From Selaginella moellendorffii (Eukaryota; Streptophyta; Lycopodiopsida; Selaginellales; Selaginellaceae): 64,000 bases of DNA. The notes beneath the pieces are model-generated. The model did not search any database, was not told the origin of the DNA, and was given only the letters and a program-made list of their open reading frames with translations. Where the stretch lies: assembly GCF_000143415.4 (NCBI RefSeq), contig NW_003314295.1, forward strand, positions 1,535,950 through 1,599,949. Reading direction: 5' to 3'. Below are positions 44,685-54,293 of this stretch, piece by piece. Within the stretch, counting starts at the first letter, position 1. Each line of letters starts with the position of its first letter. Both the position numbers and the translations under genes were made by a program.

Positions 44685-44825
44685 GGTGATCCCTGCGGAG
44701 CTTACCAGCGTGGATGCGACCGCGAAGCTGGAGTTCCTCGCCTAAGCCCTACCAGATAAAATATTTTGCCCAGAAATTAGGGTTCTTGGGATAACTTGGT
44801 CCAGAAATTAGGGTTCTTGAGAGCC
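44685..44825. promoter_or_regulatory. shared divergent promoter, NDUFV1 / BORCS8-like, with duplicated telo-box
   Basis: 141 bp between the two start codons. A 19-base unit CCAGAAATTAGGGTTCTTG occurs exactly twice, at 44770-44788 and 44801-44819, 31 bp apart (about three helix turns). Each contains TTAGGGTT, the telo-box core seen at plant housekeeping promoters. Confidence 0.6.
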
Positions 44826-45922
44826 ATGGACGCCAAGCTTGGGGAGGCACTCCAGCAAGGTAAATGCCCGAATTCGCTGTAGGCTCGATTCGATTTTGCG
44901 ATTGGCAGCTCACGATCTGGCGGCGGACATGGTGAAGCAAATGGCGAACGAGCCTTCCGTGGGGCTTTACTTTGTCCAGCAGCACGTCCACAAGGCTGTC
45001 CCGGCGATTGTTTCTCTCAAGGTACTGTCCTCGCGACGAATTCTCTGCGAACTGTGGGAGCTTTTGCCAGGATCAAGTAGGCGATTGCGCTCACGACTCG
45101 GGGCTCAGCACTGAGGATGCAAAGGACGCGCTCGCTACTGTCAGAAATTTCAAAGGAGTCGGGCCTCCGGTGATTGAGAGAATGATGAAACGTCTCAACT
45201 CTTCGATCCAAGCCCTCCAACCATCCAGGTTTGAGTTCTTACTTTTTGCAAAAACATGTTTTTCAGCGATCTGTTTCAGAAAAAAAGTCTTTTTGGTCGC
45301 TAAGAAGAGAGTTGTGTTTTGCAGGAGCAAGGAATCAAGCTACTCGGTCTCGGAGATGGCTAAAAACGCTAAAAAGCTCGTCTCCTCCCCGTTCAAGTCC
45401 GAGGAGTCCCCAACAAGCAAGTCCTCCGATTCGTCCACAAACTACGCGAGAAACTTATGGGACTCGGCCGTGGATCGAGCCAGCAGCTTCACTCGGAAAC
45501 CTCCTTCTCCAATTCCAGCCTCGTCCTCTCCAACACCAGACACGCCGCCATCCCCTCCAGCTGAAGCTCCGGCAGCTTCTTCTCCATCTCCTTACGGCTA
45601 CGCTCGCTTGGTTTTGGAGTCGGCCTCTCAGCGAGTAGGCAGCATTGGATGGAGCGACTCTAGCAGCAGCAAAGAGGACAGGGACAAACCCACAGGATCC
45701 ACGGAAGAACTCAAACTTTCCAGCGACAACTCGAGTAACAAACCCGTTCGAGCAGTGCTGGACACGATTTCTACGACGAGTAAAACTCCGGAGACGGAAG
45801 GATCGGAAGCGCCAGCAGGGGAAGGAGAGATTCCTGGGAACTCGACAGAGATTCAGGAGGGGTTTGACAGGTTCCAGGCGGAGAGCGCGGCTAAACTGGC
45901 GGCTTGGCTGGATAAGCCATGA
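44826..45922 (+). CDS. BORCS8/MEF2BNB-like protein with a long Ser/Pro-rich tail
   Basis: Four exons (44826-44859, 44909-45021, 45071-45228, 45325-45922), giving 300 residues. Residues 12-45 (AHDLAADMVKQMANEPSVGL, YFVQQHVHKAVPAIV) match the core of BORCS8, a subunit of the BORC complex that couples lysosomes to kinesin transport through Arl8 in animals. The rest of the first 100 residues fits a helical bundle. Residues 120-300 are a low-complexity Ser/Pro/Glu tail absent from the animal protein (about 119 residues). A role in vacuole or endosome positioning is inference. Confidence 0.7.
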
Positions 45923-46315
45923 GTGTGAGAGAGAGCCAAGTTTCTTAAGCTCCGGCTATGGCGGTTTACACGTGGCTGCATGCACGGGTGCATGGTCGCC
46001 ATCCAAAAGCGCGGAGACAAATTCTGGAAGCCCATTTGGGAGAGAGGGGTCTGACGGAGCCAAGAAAAAAAAAAGAGAGGAGAGCTTCTCCACAGCGTCG
46101 CCGTCACTACAGCGTCATGATCTTCGTGGAGTGGTGGCCAGCGTAAAAACTATTCTTCTTCTCCAGAGGTAAGTGGTTTTCCTTTGTTTCCTTAATCTCT
46201 CGAGCTTGGATTTGATCAGAGGATCGCTTCCAGATGATTTGCTGATAAGAAGAGAGCAAAGCAAAAGGAGCTCGAAGAAGAACGAAGAAGAAGGGTGATT
46301 GATTTGGATAAGGAA

Positions 46316-46459
46316 ATGATACTCGTGGCGCTGCTGGTTCACTTGATCGGCGACTACTTCGCGACGGTGGTGAGGCTCTTGAGTGAATTGGTGAGAGAGG
46401 CTCCGCTGCCGAGCAGGATCAGGATCCTCATCCTCCGGAGGCTTCGCTCGGTGTCATAG
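46316..46459 (+). CDS. possible small hydrophobic protein, 47 residues
   Basis: An ATG-to-stop frame MILVALLVHLIGDYFATVVR... with a hydrophobic first half and an Arg-rich second half. The transcript leader could include a GT-AG intron ending near 46234. No family is recognised. It may be a real small membrane protein or chance in a 735-bp gap between the BORCS8-like and RRP42 genes. Confidence 0.25.
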   Translation: MILVALLVHLIGDYFATVVRLLSELVREAPLPSRIRILILRRLRSVS

Positions 46460-46632
46460 ATCGAGCAAAGCGAGCTTTTTTACCTGGAAAATGGGGGATT
46501 GAATCGAAAAATTCTTCTTTGCTCGGTCGATCTTCTCTCGTTCTATTCCAAACTAAGAAAGAGCTCTCTCTGGATAAGTATGAAGGTCTTTAGAGTCGCG
46601 ACGCTCATCCTTAATTTGCTTTGTTCTTTCTA

Positions 46633-46640
46633 AAACCCTA
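46633..46640 (+). promoter_or_regulatory. telo-box upstream of RRP42
   Basis: AAACCCTA 19 bp before the start codon. In plants this motif is enriched near transcription starts of translation and RNA-processing genes; its use here is inference. Confidence 0.5.
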
Positions 46641-46658
46641 AAACCCCGAGACGGGGGA

Positions 46659-47979
46659 ATGGTCGCGCTCTCCAGATCCGAGCTCGATTACATCGAAGGA
46701 GGCGTCAAGCACGACTTGCGATCGGATGGCCGCGGGCGCTACCACTTCCGCAATCTCTCCATCCAAGTGGGAATCATCCCCCAGGTAAGAAAGAAATCAC
46801 TCCCATTTTCTTCCTTAGCGTGAGAGTGATCTTCTTTGTCCTCTCTTTGTGTGTCTGTTGCTCTATCTCTATCGCTTTGCCACGATGGAAGCTTGCGCTA
46901 GTTCCCTCTCTCTTTAGTTTATCGATCGAAATTACACTGGTTTGATCAGGCCAATGGCTCGGCTCGCGTTCGTCTTGGAGGCACAGACTTGATTGTTAGC
47001 GTCAAGGTGATGGATGGAAAAAAGAGAAGAGAAATTTTTTTCTTAGTTTTGCTCCTTGTTCTTAGGCAGAGCTTGGATCGCCTCGCAGCTGTCGACCAAA
47101 CTATGGCAGCATTGAAGTTATGGTGGAGTGCTCGGCTACCGCTGGACCCGAGTTTGAGGTGATCGGAAGGTTCCACTACAGTGTTTTTCTAAGTTTCTTT
47201 CTCGAGCAGGGACGAGGAGGAGAGGATCTAAACATGGAGCTTTCGCGAGCTTTGCAACGCTGCTTCGTTGGTGGACCAAGCGGTGCTGGTAATCCATCCA
47301 TCTTCCAAGCTTCCAAGCCTTGAAACTTTCCTACTTTTCCTCTCTCATCTCGGCAGGAGCGGCGATCGATCTGAGCACGCTGGGAATTGTCGCGTCCAAG
47401 TTTTGCTGGGAGCTCTTCGTCGACTGCCTGGTTGTAAACTCGGATGGAAATCTTCTCGACGCTCTGTCCATCGGTGTCAAGGCAAGTGATGGAAGATCTG
47501 CAAGTGTTGTAACTCTGTTCCTCTAGGCCGCCTTGAGCAACACTGGCATTCCAAGCGTCAAAGTTACCGGAAACACGGCCTCGGAGGACGATGCGGACCT
47601 GGAAGTTGGGGACAATCCAGACGAGTTTGCTCGGCTCGACGCTTCCAAAGTGCCACTGATCATAACTCTCACCAAGGTGCGGTTCTTCTCTTCGATTTCC
47701 TTTCTCCTCTGGCTGAAACTGTGAACTTTCTCGAAGATTGGCCGGCACTACATTGTGGACGCAACTCCGGAGGAAGAGATGGGAATGTCGTCGGCTGTGT
47801 CGGTGGCTGTGAACAGCAAAGGTTTGATTCTCGGCTTGACGAAACGAGGTGACGGAGGTTTGGATCCCAGCGTTGTCACGGACATGATCTCGGTGGCCAA
47901 GCACATTGCACGGGACTTGATAGTTTTGGTTGACACGGAGATTGCTGCGGCCGAGCTAAGGGCCGCTGAGAACCAGTGA
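46659..47979 (+). CDS. RRP42: exosome complex component RRP42
   Basis: Seven exons (46659-46784, 46950-47006, 47066-47158, 47210-47288, 47357-47481, 47527-47676, 47737-47979), giving 290 residues, the usual size for this RNase PH-fold ring subunit. Family blocks are YIEGGVKHDLRSDGRGR, ARVRLGGTDLIVSVKAELG, AAIDLSTLGIVASKFCWELF, VDCLVVNSDGNLLDALSIGV, PLIITLTKIGRHYIVDATPE and EEEMGMSSAVSVAVNSKG. It forms part of the six-subunit ring that threads RNA to the exosome nucleases in nucleus and cytosol; the ring itself is inactive in most eukaryotes. Intron 5 (47482-47526) starts with GC rather than GT. Confidence 0.95.
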
Positions 47980-48131
47980 AGGAACCGAATTCTTTTATCT
48001 CTTCGTCTGTATATTTTAGTGTTTGGATTTCACGAGTGAGAGCCCCTAACACATTAGACGTGAAAACACAGCGATCCAAAATAACAGCTGCTTACAAAAT
48101 GGCCAAAGTTTCTCTTTGTCTTCGAACACGC

Positions 48132-50545
48132 TCACGTTCCCTTGATCTTCCTCGAGGAAGGTGGTTTTCGGAAAAGGTCGTCCAATCCCTGGATAAGAAA
48201 ACTATGAGCGCTGTTTGCAGCAAAATTTGTCACTACCTTTGTTGTTACAAGTGCAATCACAAAAAGAAGCCCGAGGTATGAGCCAACAGCCAGCATAACT
48301 ACCAGATCGAATGTCACGCTCGCGACCTGGATAGCGAAATCATGTTAAACATGTTTTAGGAGATGCAAAACCGACCTGGAAAATGCTGAGAACGAACTTT
48401 GTTGAGTCGTAAAACGTGAAGGATGAGTCCATTGTCTCGTGTTGGATTTTCACGTCCTCGATGCGATCCGCAAGTTCCTGCTTGCAAAATACACGTTAGC
48501 GATGCAAAAGGAATGATGAAACAGCGCGTACCTTGTGAAAGGCAGCAATGATTGGAGAGTTTCTGGACAAAAATGGGGCCATTCTAGGCGTTCGCGAGAG
48601 TAAGTTCAACCAACCTTGAACGTATGAACGGCTGACTGCTAGATTACTCCCGTCGGCAAAGACTGTTATATGCTTGTCTTGTTGATCGTATATGTATCTC
48701 TGCAAAAGTGTGCTCGACTAAATACAAGAGAAAAAAGAACCAAAGAAAATGTGACATACAGCTAAAGATTCTGCAACGAGCTTGGTGCTCAGGATCACTT
48801 GCGTGATGTTAGCCCTGTACAACAATTTGAGACGTCTGTGCTCACACAAAGTTTCTGTAAAATAATTACCTCGTGTCCACAATACTTCCCGCATTTTCTA
48901 GAAGCTCTGGAGGAGTTTCAAGCTCCGACAACGTGGCAGCCGTTATTCTCTGCCTGGAAAATTGCTCGTGCTCCCAAGCGACCTGACAAATGGAAAACAA
49001 ATTCAGCTTAATCCAAAAGATGCAGCTAGACAAGAATTTCTCACCCGTGAGCTTGAAATGTTGATCTTTTTGTGCTTAACCTCGACCGTTAGTCCCAACT
49101 CTGTCGCTACTTCAGAAAGTCCCTGCAAAAACAAGAATAATGAAACGAATTCCGACAAAAGCACTTATCAAATAAACCTCGTGTATTTGTCTGATATAAG
49201 CGTTTTCTGGTGGTTTAGAAACATGCAACCACAATTTTTCCCCAGATATAGAGCCAAGAGAATTGAGGCATATCGCATAGTCGATGCTCTCCCTAAGCCG
49301 TTGGTCAAAGCTCTTTAACCACTGTGAAAAAAATACCAAAACAATCGAAAACAAAGTTGTATGAACTCAAGCGTACCTTAGAAGTACCCTCGTAATCGTA
49401 AGGCCCTCCAGCAGTCAAGGCAAAGAGAAGGTTGTACCGACCCCTCGTTTTCGGATTGGCATACAGACGAGAAAATAGCCGAGCAATCTCCAGGAGTGCG
49501 ACAGCGCCACTTCCGTTGCTATCAGTCCCAGCAGGAATCCCCTGTGCATCCATCACGAATCCAGAGGTCAACGAAGAGTCCACTGCGATGAGAAAAAACA
49601 CAAACTCAACTGGAGCCGCCCCAAAGGTATCATACCATGCTACTATAGCTATAGTTTGGACAACAGAACTATCACCCTCGCTTCTCAGTCCAGGTAGCCA
49701 TGCCTGTCAAGTTGTAGAAACGTAAAAACCAGAAGACAACTATTTTGAAAGTATTCTCGTTACCTGGATGTTAACGAGCGATGGAGGTGGAATTTTTCTG
49801 GGCTCAGGACCGGAAATAACTAGCTTAAACCTTGAATAGAATCCCAGTCAGGAAGGTTTTCAAACAGTCGCAGAAAAAATCACTTACCCTCCAGTGGTGG
49901 CAGTGGCAGGCTTCCCCGCTAGATCGTTCGCTATAACTTCATCCAACAAAGCTTTGAGACTTGGGGTCTCGTAGACAAAGTAAACAGGATACTGTCAAAG
50001 AAAAAAAAACCTTAAGCCCCGGCCTTGTCATAGAAAACATCGGCAAACTTACAGGAACGTTGTTCTTGATGATCCAATTCTCAAGGTCACGCTCGACCTG
50101 GAGATTTTCATCCGCATCTTCGTCTTTGTTATCGTCGCCATGGCCTTTCTCCGGGAGCAAGAGCAAGAGTCCACCCAAGATTCGCTTTCCTTGAAGATAC
50201 TCTGAAGCATTGGCACAGGTACGTTTGCAACAAATCCGATAGAAAACCAAAAGGCTAGACCTGAACATCCATCTTACCATTGAGGAGCGTAATGTTGACC
50301 TTTGCAATGGGAAGAATCACGACAGACCTGGTAATGTCGGATCCAGGCACAGACAGTCCGGAGCTAGCGTGGTGATTCAAGCTCGCGCGCCGCGACCCCA
50401 TTGGAATCCCTCGCAAATCGTACTGTATCGCGCGATAGACATCGAAGACGGAGGCCGCGTCGCACAGATCGATGTAAGCCGCGACGAGGAAGAGCAGCGC
50501 CAGGAGCGTGTGCCCGGACACACACACCAGCTGCATTCTTTCCAT
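48132..50545 (-). CDS. NCLN: nicalin (ER membrane BOS-complex subunit)
   Basis: Thirteen exons: 50545-50278, 50201-50053, 49991-49888, 49830-49764, 49703-49611, 49541-49377, 49321-49178, 49122-49045, 48982-48870, 48814-48760, 48699-48532, 48477-48376 and 48326-48132, giving 566 residues (the human protein is about the same). An N-terminal signal segment leads an M28/nicastrin-like lumenal domain: DLRGIPMGSRRASLN, FKLVISGPEP, IVAWYDTFGAAP joined to GTDSNGSGAVALLEIARLFS, WLHVSKPPENAYI and AWEHEQFSRQRI. Near the C-terminus is one membrane span (DLVVMLAVGSYLGLLFVIAL). Key peptidase metal ligands are not kept, as usual. It works with TMEM147 and NOMO in membrane-protein biogenesis. Intron 5 is 69 bp, open and in phase, so it could be read through by mistake. 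Confidence 0.92.
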
Positions 50546-50669
50546 GGATCGTACAGCGATCGCTAGCTCACCTGTGAGAGTGGAGCTCGCCTCTCTGGCG
50601 CTAAAACCCTAAAACGCACAGTGAGAAAGGAGATTTGCCCTAGACCGAAAAACGAAGAACGAAGAGAGA
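50546..50669. promoter_or_regulatory. shared divergent promoter, NCLN / CTF8
   Basis: 124 bp between start codons with a telo-box AAACCCTA at 50604-50611, nearly in the middle. Both genes must use overlapping regulatory DNA. Confidence 0.5.
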
Positions 50670-51161
50670 ATGATAATCCAGGTGCGCTGCGATTGTGGCG
50701 CCCAATGCAAGCAGTGGGCGATCATCGAGCTGCAGGGCTCGATCGAGCTCCAGAACCCCGAGCAGCAGCTCCAGGGCCTGGAGATTGGATCGCTTTGCCG
50801 GGCAAGCGAGGTATGTGTGAAAATCGATGAAAATCTTGCTCACATTGGAAATCTCTCGATCGATTCAGGGCAAGTTCTCCTTCACTGTGGGCTATCACGA
50901 GCTCGAAGGCCGCAAAATGACGCTTAAGAAGCCATTGCTCGTTCTCCGAAGCTCCAAATCTCAAAACCCCCGAGTAGATGAAGCGCCATCCTCGTCGGAT
51001 TTGGAAGTGGTGGGCGTTGTACGGCACAAGATCTTGTTTAAAACCCGGCCAAAGGCGCTCATCTCAAGTAAGAACTCCTTGTTCTCTGGTACATTCTGGT
51101 TTTTACCTTGGTTGTTCCTCCAGAGCCAGAGGTGAAAAGTAAGAAGCCACGCCAGGAGTAA
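50670..51161 (+). CDS. CTF8: CTF8 (chromosome transmission fidelity 8) homologue
   Basis: Three exons (50670-50810, 50869-51067, 51124-51161), giving 125 residues, the family's usual length. Matching blocks are QWAIIELQGSIE, GLEIGSLC, FTVGYHELEGRKMTLKKPLL, VLRSSK and the strongly conserved HKILFKTRPKALIS. CTF8 joins DCC1 and CTF18 in the alternative clamp loader that places PCNA at forks and supports sister-chromatid cohesion. The first ATG at the start of the conserved block is used. Confidence 0.9.
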
Positions 51162-51490
51162 ATCGCCGCCACGTTGGATATGAAGAATTGCCACGTAGAG
51201 CCCGTAAGTTGGGGGATGTGCGACACGCGTCCTTGTGACACTTCACGCCAACCGCGGACACGCGTCGCAAGATCGCTACGCTGGGCGATGGTTTAAAACC
51301 CAAAGCTGCCTCTCCACTGGGGAACTATCTACACACTAGAGAGCTACCAATCTATCAGAGGTGTGGGATAGAGTTTTTTTTTGCTCTAGCTCTAGGAAGG
51401 GTCTCCCATCTTCGTCCTCCTCTCGAATTTCTTCCACCTCTCTTTCGATCTTACGTTTTCTCGTAGAGATCCCGTCGAGTTTTCGCTAGA

Positions 51491-51932
51491 ATGGCGAGGA
51501 AAGTAGCGCCCGCAGCTAAGAAGCACAAGAGCACGACCGGGGCAGTGGTGAAGAACAAGGTAACGAGCCCAATGGTGAAGTTCGTGGACATGAGAGCCGC
51601 GAGTGGCGAGAGAATGGCGACTGTGCGAGCGAAAATGGCCGAGAAGTTCAAGCATATGAAGGCGTCGCTTCAAGTATCTATGGTGCGGTTCCGGCATCCC
51701 ATCAATCCGGTTCACAGGGTCGCCGCTCGGGAGGCTGCTCGAGAGACCAAAGCAGCAGCAACAGGTACAGTAATATCGTAATCTCTAGATTTATTCTATG
51801 ATTCAACTTCACTCCTTTGATTTTCCAGAGAGGAGAAGGCAGGCTGTTGCTGCTGCCAAGAACACCGCTTCAAGGAAAAGAGCGTTGATCCGTGAGAAGC
51901 GAGCACGAGATTTGACGAGGACTGTGGCATAA
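51491..51932 (+). CDS. small, very basic protein of unknown family
   Basis: Two exons (51491-51764, 51829-51932) joined in phase 1, giving 125 residues. It is rich in Lys, Arg and Ala (starts MARKVAPAAKKHKSTTG, ends RKRALIREKRARDLTRTVA) with a central SPMVKFVDMRAASGERMATV and FRHPINPVHRVAAREAA. Composition suggests binding to nucleic acid or nucleolar location, but no domain is recognised. A proper splice pair and codon use like its neighbours favour a real gene. Confidence 0.55.
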
Positions 51933-52069
51933 GTGCCAGGATAAAAAAAACCACTGATTGTGTATAGTGTACAGTACAAGCATATGGGTTTTGAAGTTTT
52001 GTCAATCTTTATAAATTTTCTTGTTGACTAAAAGCTTATGTACTGCAAAGAATCGTTTTTACAGTCGCT

Positions 52070-52580
52070 AGAGCATAGAGAGTTTTAAGAACTTTCGACT
52101 CTGATTTATAGATATGCAGTGATCAAATAACTGTATCACTTGTTTCAGGTAGACTGCTCAATTCAATGCATACCCGCAATCTTTGTTCGATTTCCATCCG
52201 AGAAGCTCTCATGCAATATCAAAAATGCTACCATTCGTTTTTACAAGGGGAGTATGCCGTCGACTACAGTGCATTTGCATTCCCCTATGAAATCATCTCC
52301 GAAGTTGTGGATGGTGTTACAAGCTTCCCAGAGCCTGAAAAACGAGATGCCGTCGATCCTTCTACAGATTTCTGCTGGCAAGTTTTCTAGAATCTCTCAT
52401 TAATTTTGGAGGGTGTTTGAACTATCTGCGGGAAAATGGGTTTGCAAATTTTTACAAGGTCTTAGAAATCTCACCTTTCTTTCGTGCAGAAAAAGCCTTG
52501 GAAGAGTGTATTCTCACCCTCCGTAGGTGATTCTTTGTCCCCATACTACATATATGAAGGTAACTTCAAGTAAGTTTCAA
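52070..52580 (+). pseudogene. decayed copy of the Dabb (stress-responsive A/B barrel) gene
   Basis: The DNA matches exons 3-7 of the Dabb gene at 54294-55368: the GACTGCTCAA start of the barrel, GGGGAGTATGCCGTCGACTA, the shared TTTCTGCTGGCAAGTTTTCT splice site, CTATCTGCGGG and AAAAGCCTTGGAAG. Small deletions fuse exons and shift the frame, so no full protein can be made. Confidence 0.75.
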
Positions 52581-52689
52581 CTTTGGCTGAAAGCTTTGTG
52601 TAGATTATGGAGAGAAGATCAAGCACTCCATGTTACTTATATAAATTTCGTGACATAGAGTATCGATAAAAGTGACAAGGTTTATCTGG

Positions 52690-52884
52690 GCTTTCTTCAA
52701 ACCTGTGAAAGGCTGCCGCCAAGGGGAGGTCATATACGGAAGAATTGAGCGTCCAGTCAATCGTGTGGCTGCCGGTCTGAGAGACGTGTGTATAGAGGTT
52801 GGCCCCAGCTATAAGAAGCAGCGTGTTTTATTGTTATCAACTCGAAGTTCGCCAACATACTTCTGTGCTAATGATCCCATCTAG
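52690..52884 (+). pseudogene. decayed copy of the DUF538 gene
   Basis: The translated fragment GEVIYGRIERPVN...GLRDVCIEVGPSYKK follows NGRVMYGRIEDLTGV...SGYVYLDVGPIYMK of the intact gene at 55604-56092, with a missing middle part. It stands just right of the Dabb relic, in the same order and strand as the intact pair. Confidence 0.65.
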
Positions 52885-53223
52885 ACGCCCAAAGCTTGAT
52901 GATAGAACGCACTCTTCTCATGTTTTTTTATCAACTCTATATACAATACCTGAGTAGTCGAGCTTTGCGATTTCCTTAATAACACCTTAACCAGGAACAT
53001 CAGGGGTTCTTGGACTAGAAATAAAAGGTTGGCTCGGGAACGATTTGAAGCTAAATAATGCGAGAAGAGACGAAACATTACCAGTTTTCACCTCATCCAC
53101 TATGTCAGTGAATCTCACCGCTCCTGATGCTTTGGAGAGAGATTTCTGGCTTACTGAAATATCTTGTCTTTGAGATTCGATTCTATACAAGCTATTTGTT
53201 TGCACTGAAAAGTTCTCGCTCGT

Positions 53224-53685
53224 TTATTTTTTCTTCGTCGTGGAGAGTTTCCTCGATTTGGAATGTCGCTGCTGTGACGATTCCCCGCGCGCTGCCTGTG
53301 GCCAGTGCCGCTTGCGCTGGTTTATAAACCAGTTGTTTATCTGCCTTGGTTTCAGCCAGGTGGATTGCGCCAGATTAGACTTTTCGTCTCCCTGTCCAGC
53401 ACAACGAAGCAATATGTCAAAATAAAGAAGCAATGGAAAGGACACATTGAAAGAAACTCACATTGGGATATGGATGATCCTGGTGCTGTGACCACCAGTC
53501 CAGCAGCTATTGCCTTGCTACCTTGGGGAACTTTTTCTTCTTTTTCTTCTTGAAGCAGTCCTCCATCAGGCCCCTGATGTAGCTCTTCATCAGCGTCTTC
53601 ATCATGAGCTCCTTGTTGCCCGCCAGTGGATCCAAATCGGTGTCCACCTCTCCAAGATCGGCCTTCTCCATGACCTCGTTCTCGG
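53224..53685 (-). pseudogene. KNOX homeobox 3' fragment: ELK plus TALE homeodomain with in-frame stop
   Basis: Two exons on the minus strand, 53685-53462 and 53391-53224. The first begins in phase 1 with AENEVMEKADLGEVDTDLDP, then an ELK-like helix (KELMMKTLMKSYIRGLMEDC), a Lys run and FPKVARQ, where a TAG (53507-53509) stands in the place of a normally invariant Gln, then LLDWWSQHQDHPYPN. The second holds the homeodomain recognition helix [20 protein letters not shown]. The kept intron shows it came from genomic DNA, not an mRNA copy. No KNOX1/KNOX2 exons were found upstream, so it is a detached 3' half. Confidence 0.8.
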
Positions 53686-54293
53686 CTGCCAAAACCAAAG
53701 AAAAAACCCAAGAACGAGCGTTAGTTCCAGAGGAAAGGAGGCGTTCAGCTGAAGGAAAGCCGTACAACCGCCAGGGTCTTTCGTACACAGGCTGTCTAGG
53801 AAAAGAATGCGGACTGGAAAAACTGTGAGATCAAAAACTTTCTGCAGTATTTCAGAAGAACTATCGAGACCGAAAAGGCTCTCTTGATGATTCGCTGCAA
53901 AGACGGTTCAGAAAGACAAGCATCGGTTCTGCAGAGTGATTCAGAGCTGCAAAACCAACTAGCACACTTGCAGGACGCGGCCCAAGGTATCAAAATCTTA
54001 GCCCACGAATTTATCAGCTGCTGCTCGGCGTTTGCCAAATAAAAAGAGAAGGATCAATTGCTTGGCCTCCCCCTTGAAGGCTTATATGCAGTGATTGACT
54101 CAGCAGTCAAGTCCTCCACAAATTGCTCTCCTCTCGATTCTTCCCGGTTTTTCTTTTGCTCCAAGGGGGTCTCACTAGCTTAACTTCTTCACCCATAATC
54201 CAACGGACAGTGACACCGCCACGTCACTCAACATTCTTTTTATAGAACTGTAGGGTGAACTTTTCCACTAAAACTTAGGTCATTCAAAGAGAG

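Noticed and set aside
43131-44759. 542-codon plus-strand frame
   Set aside because: Antisense shadow of the GC-rich NDUFV1 gene.
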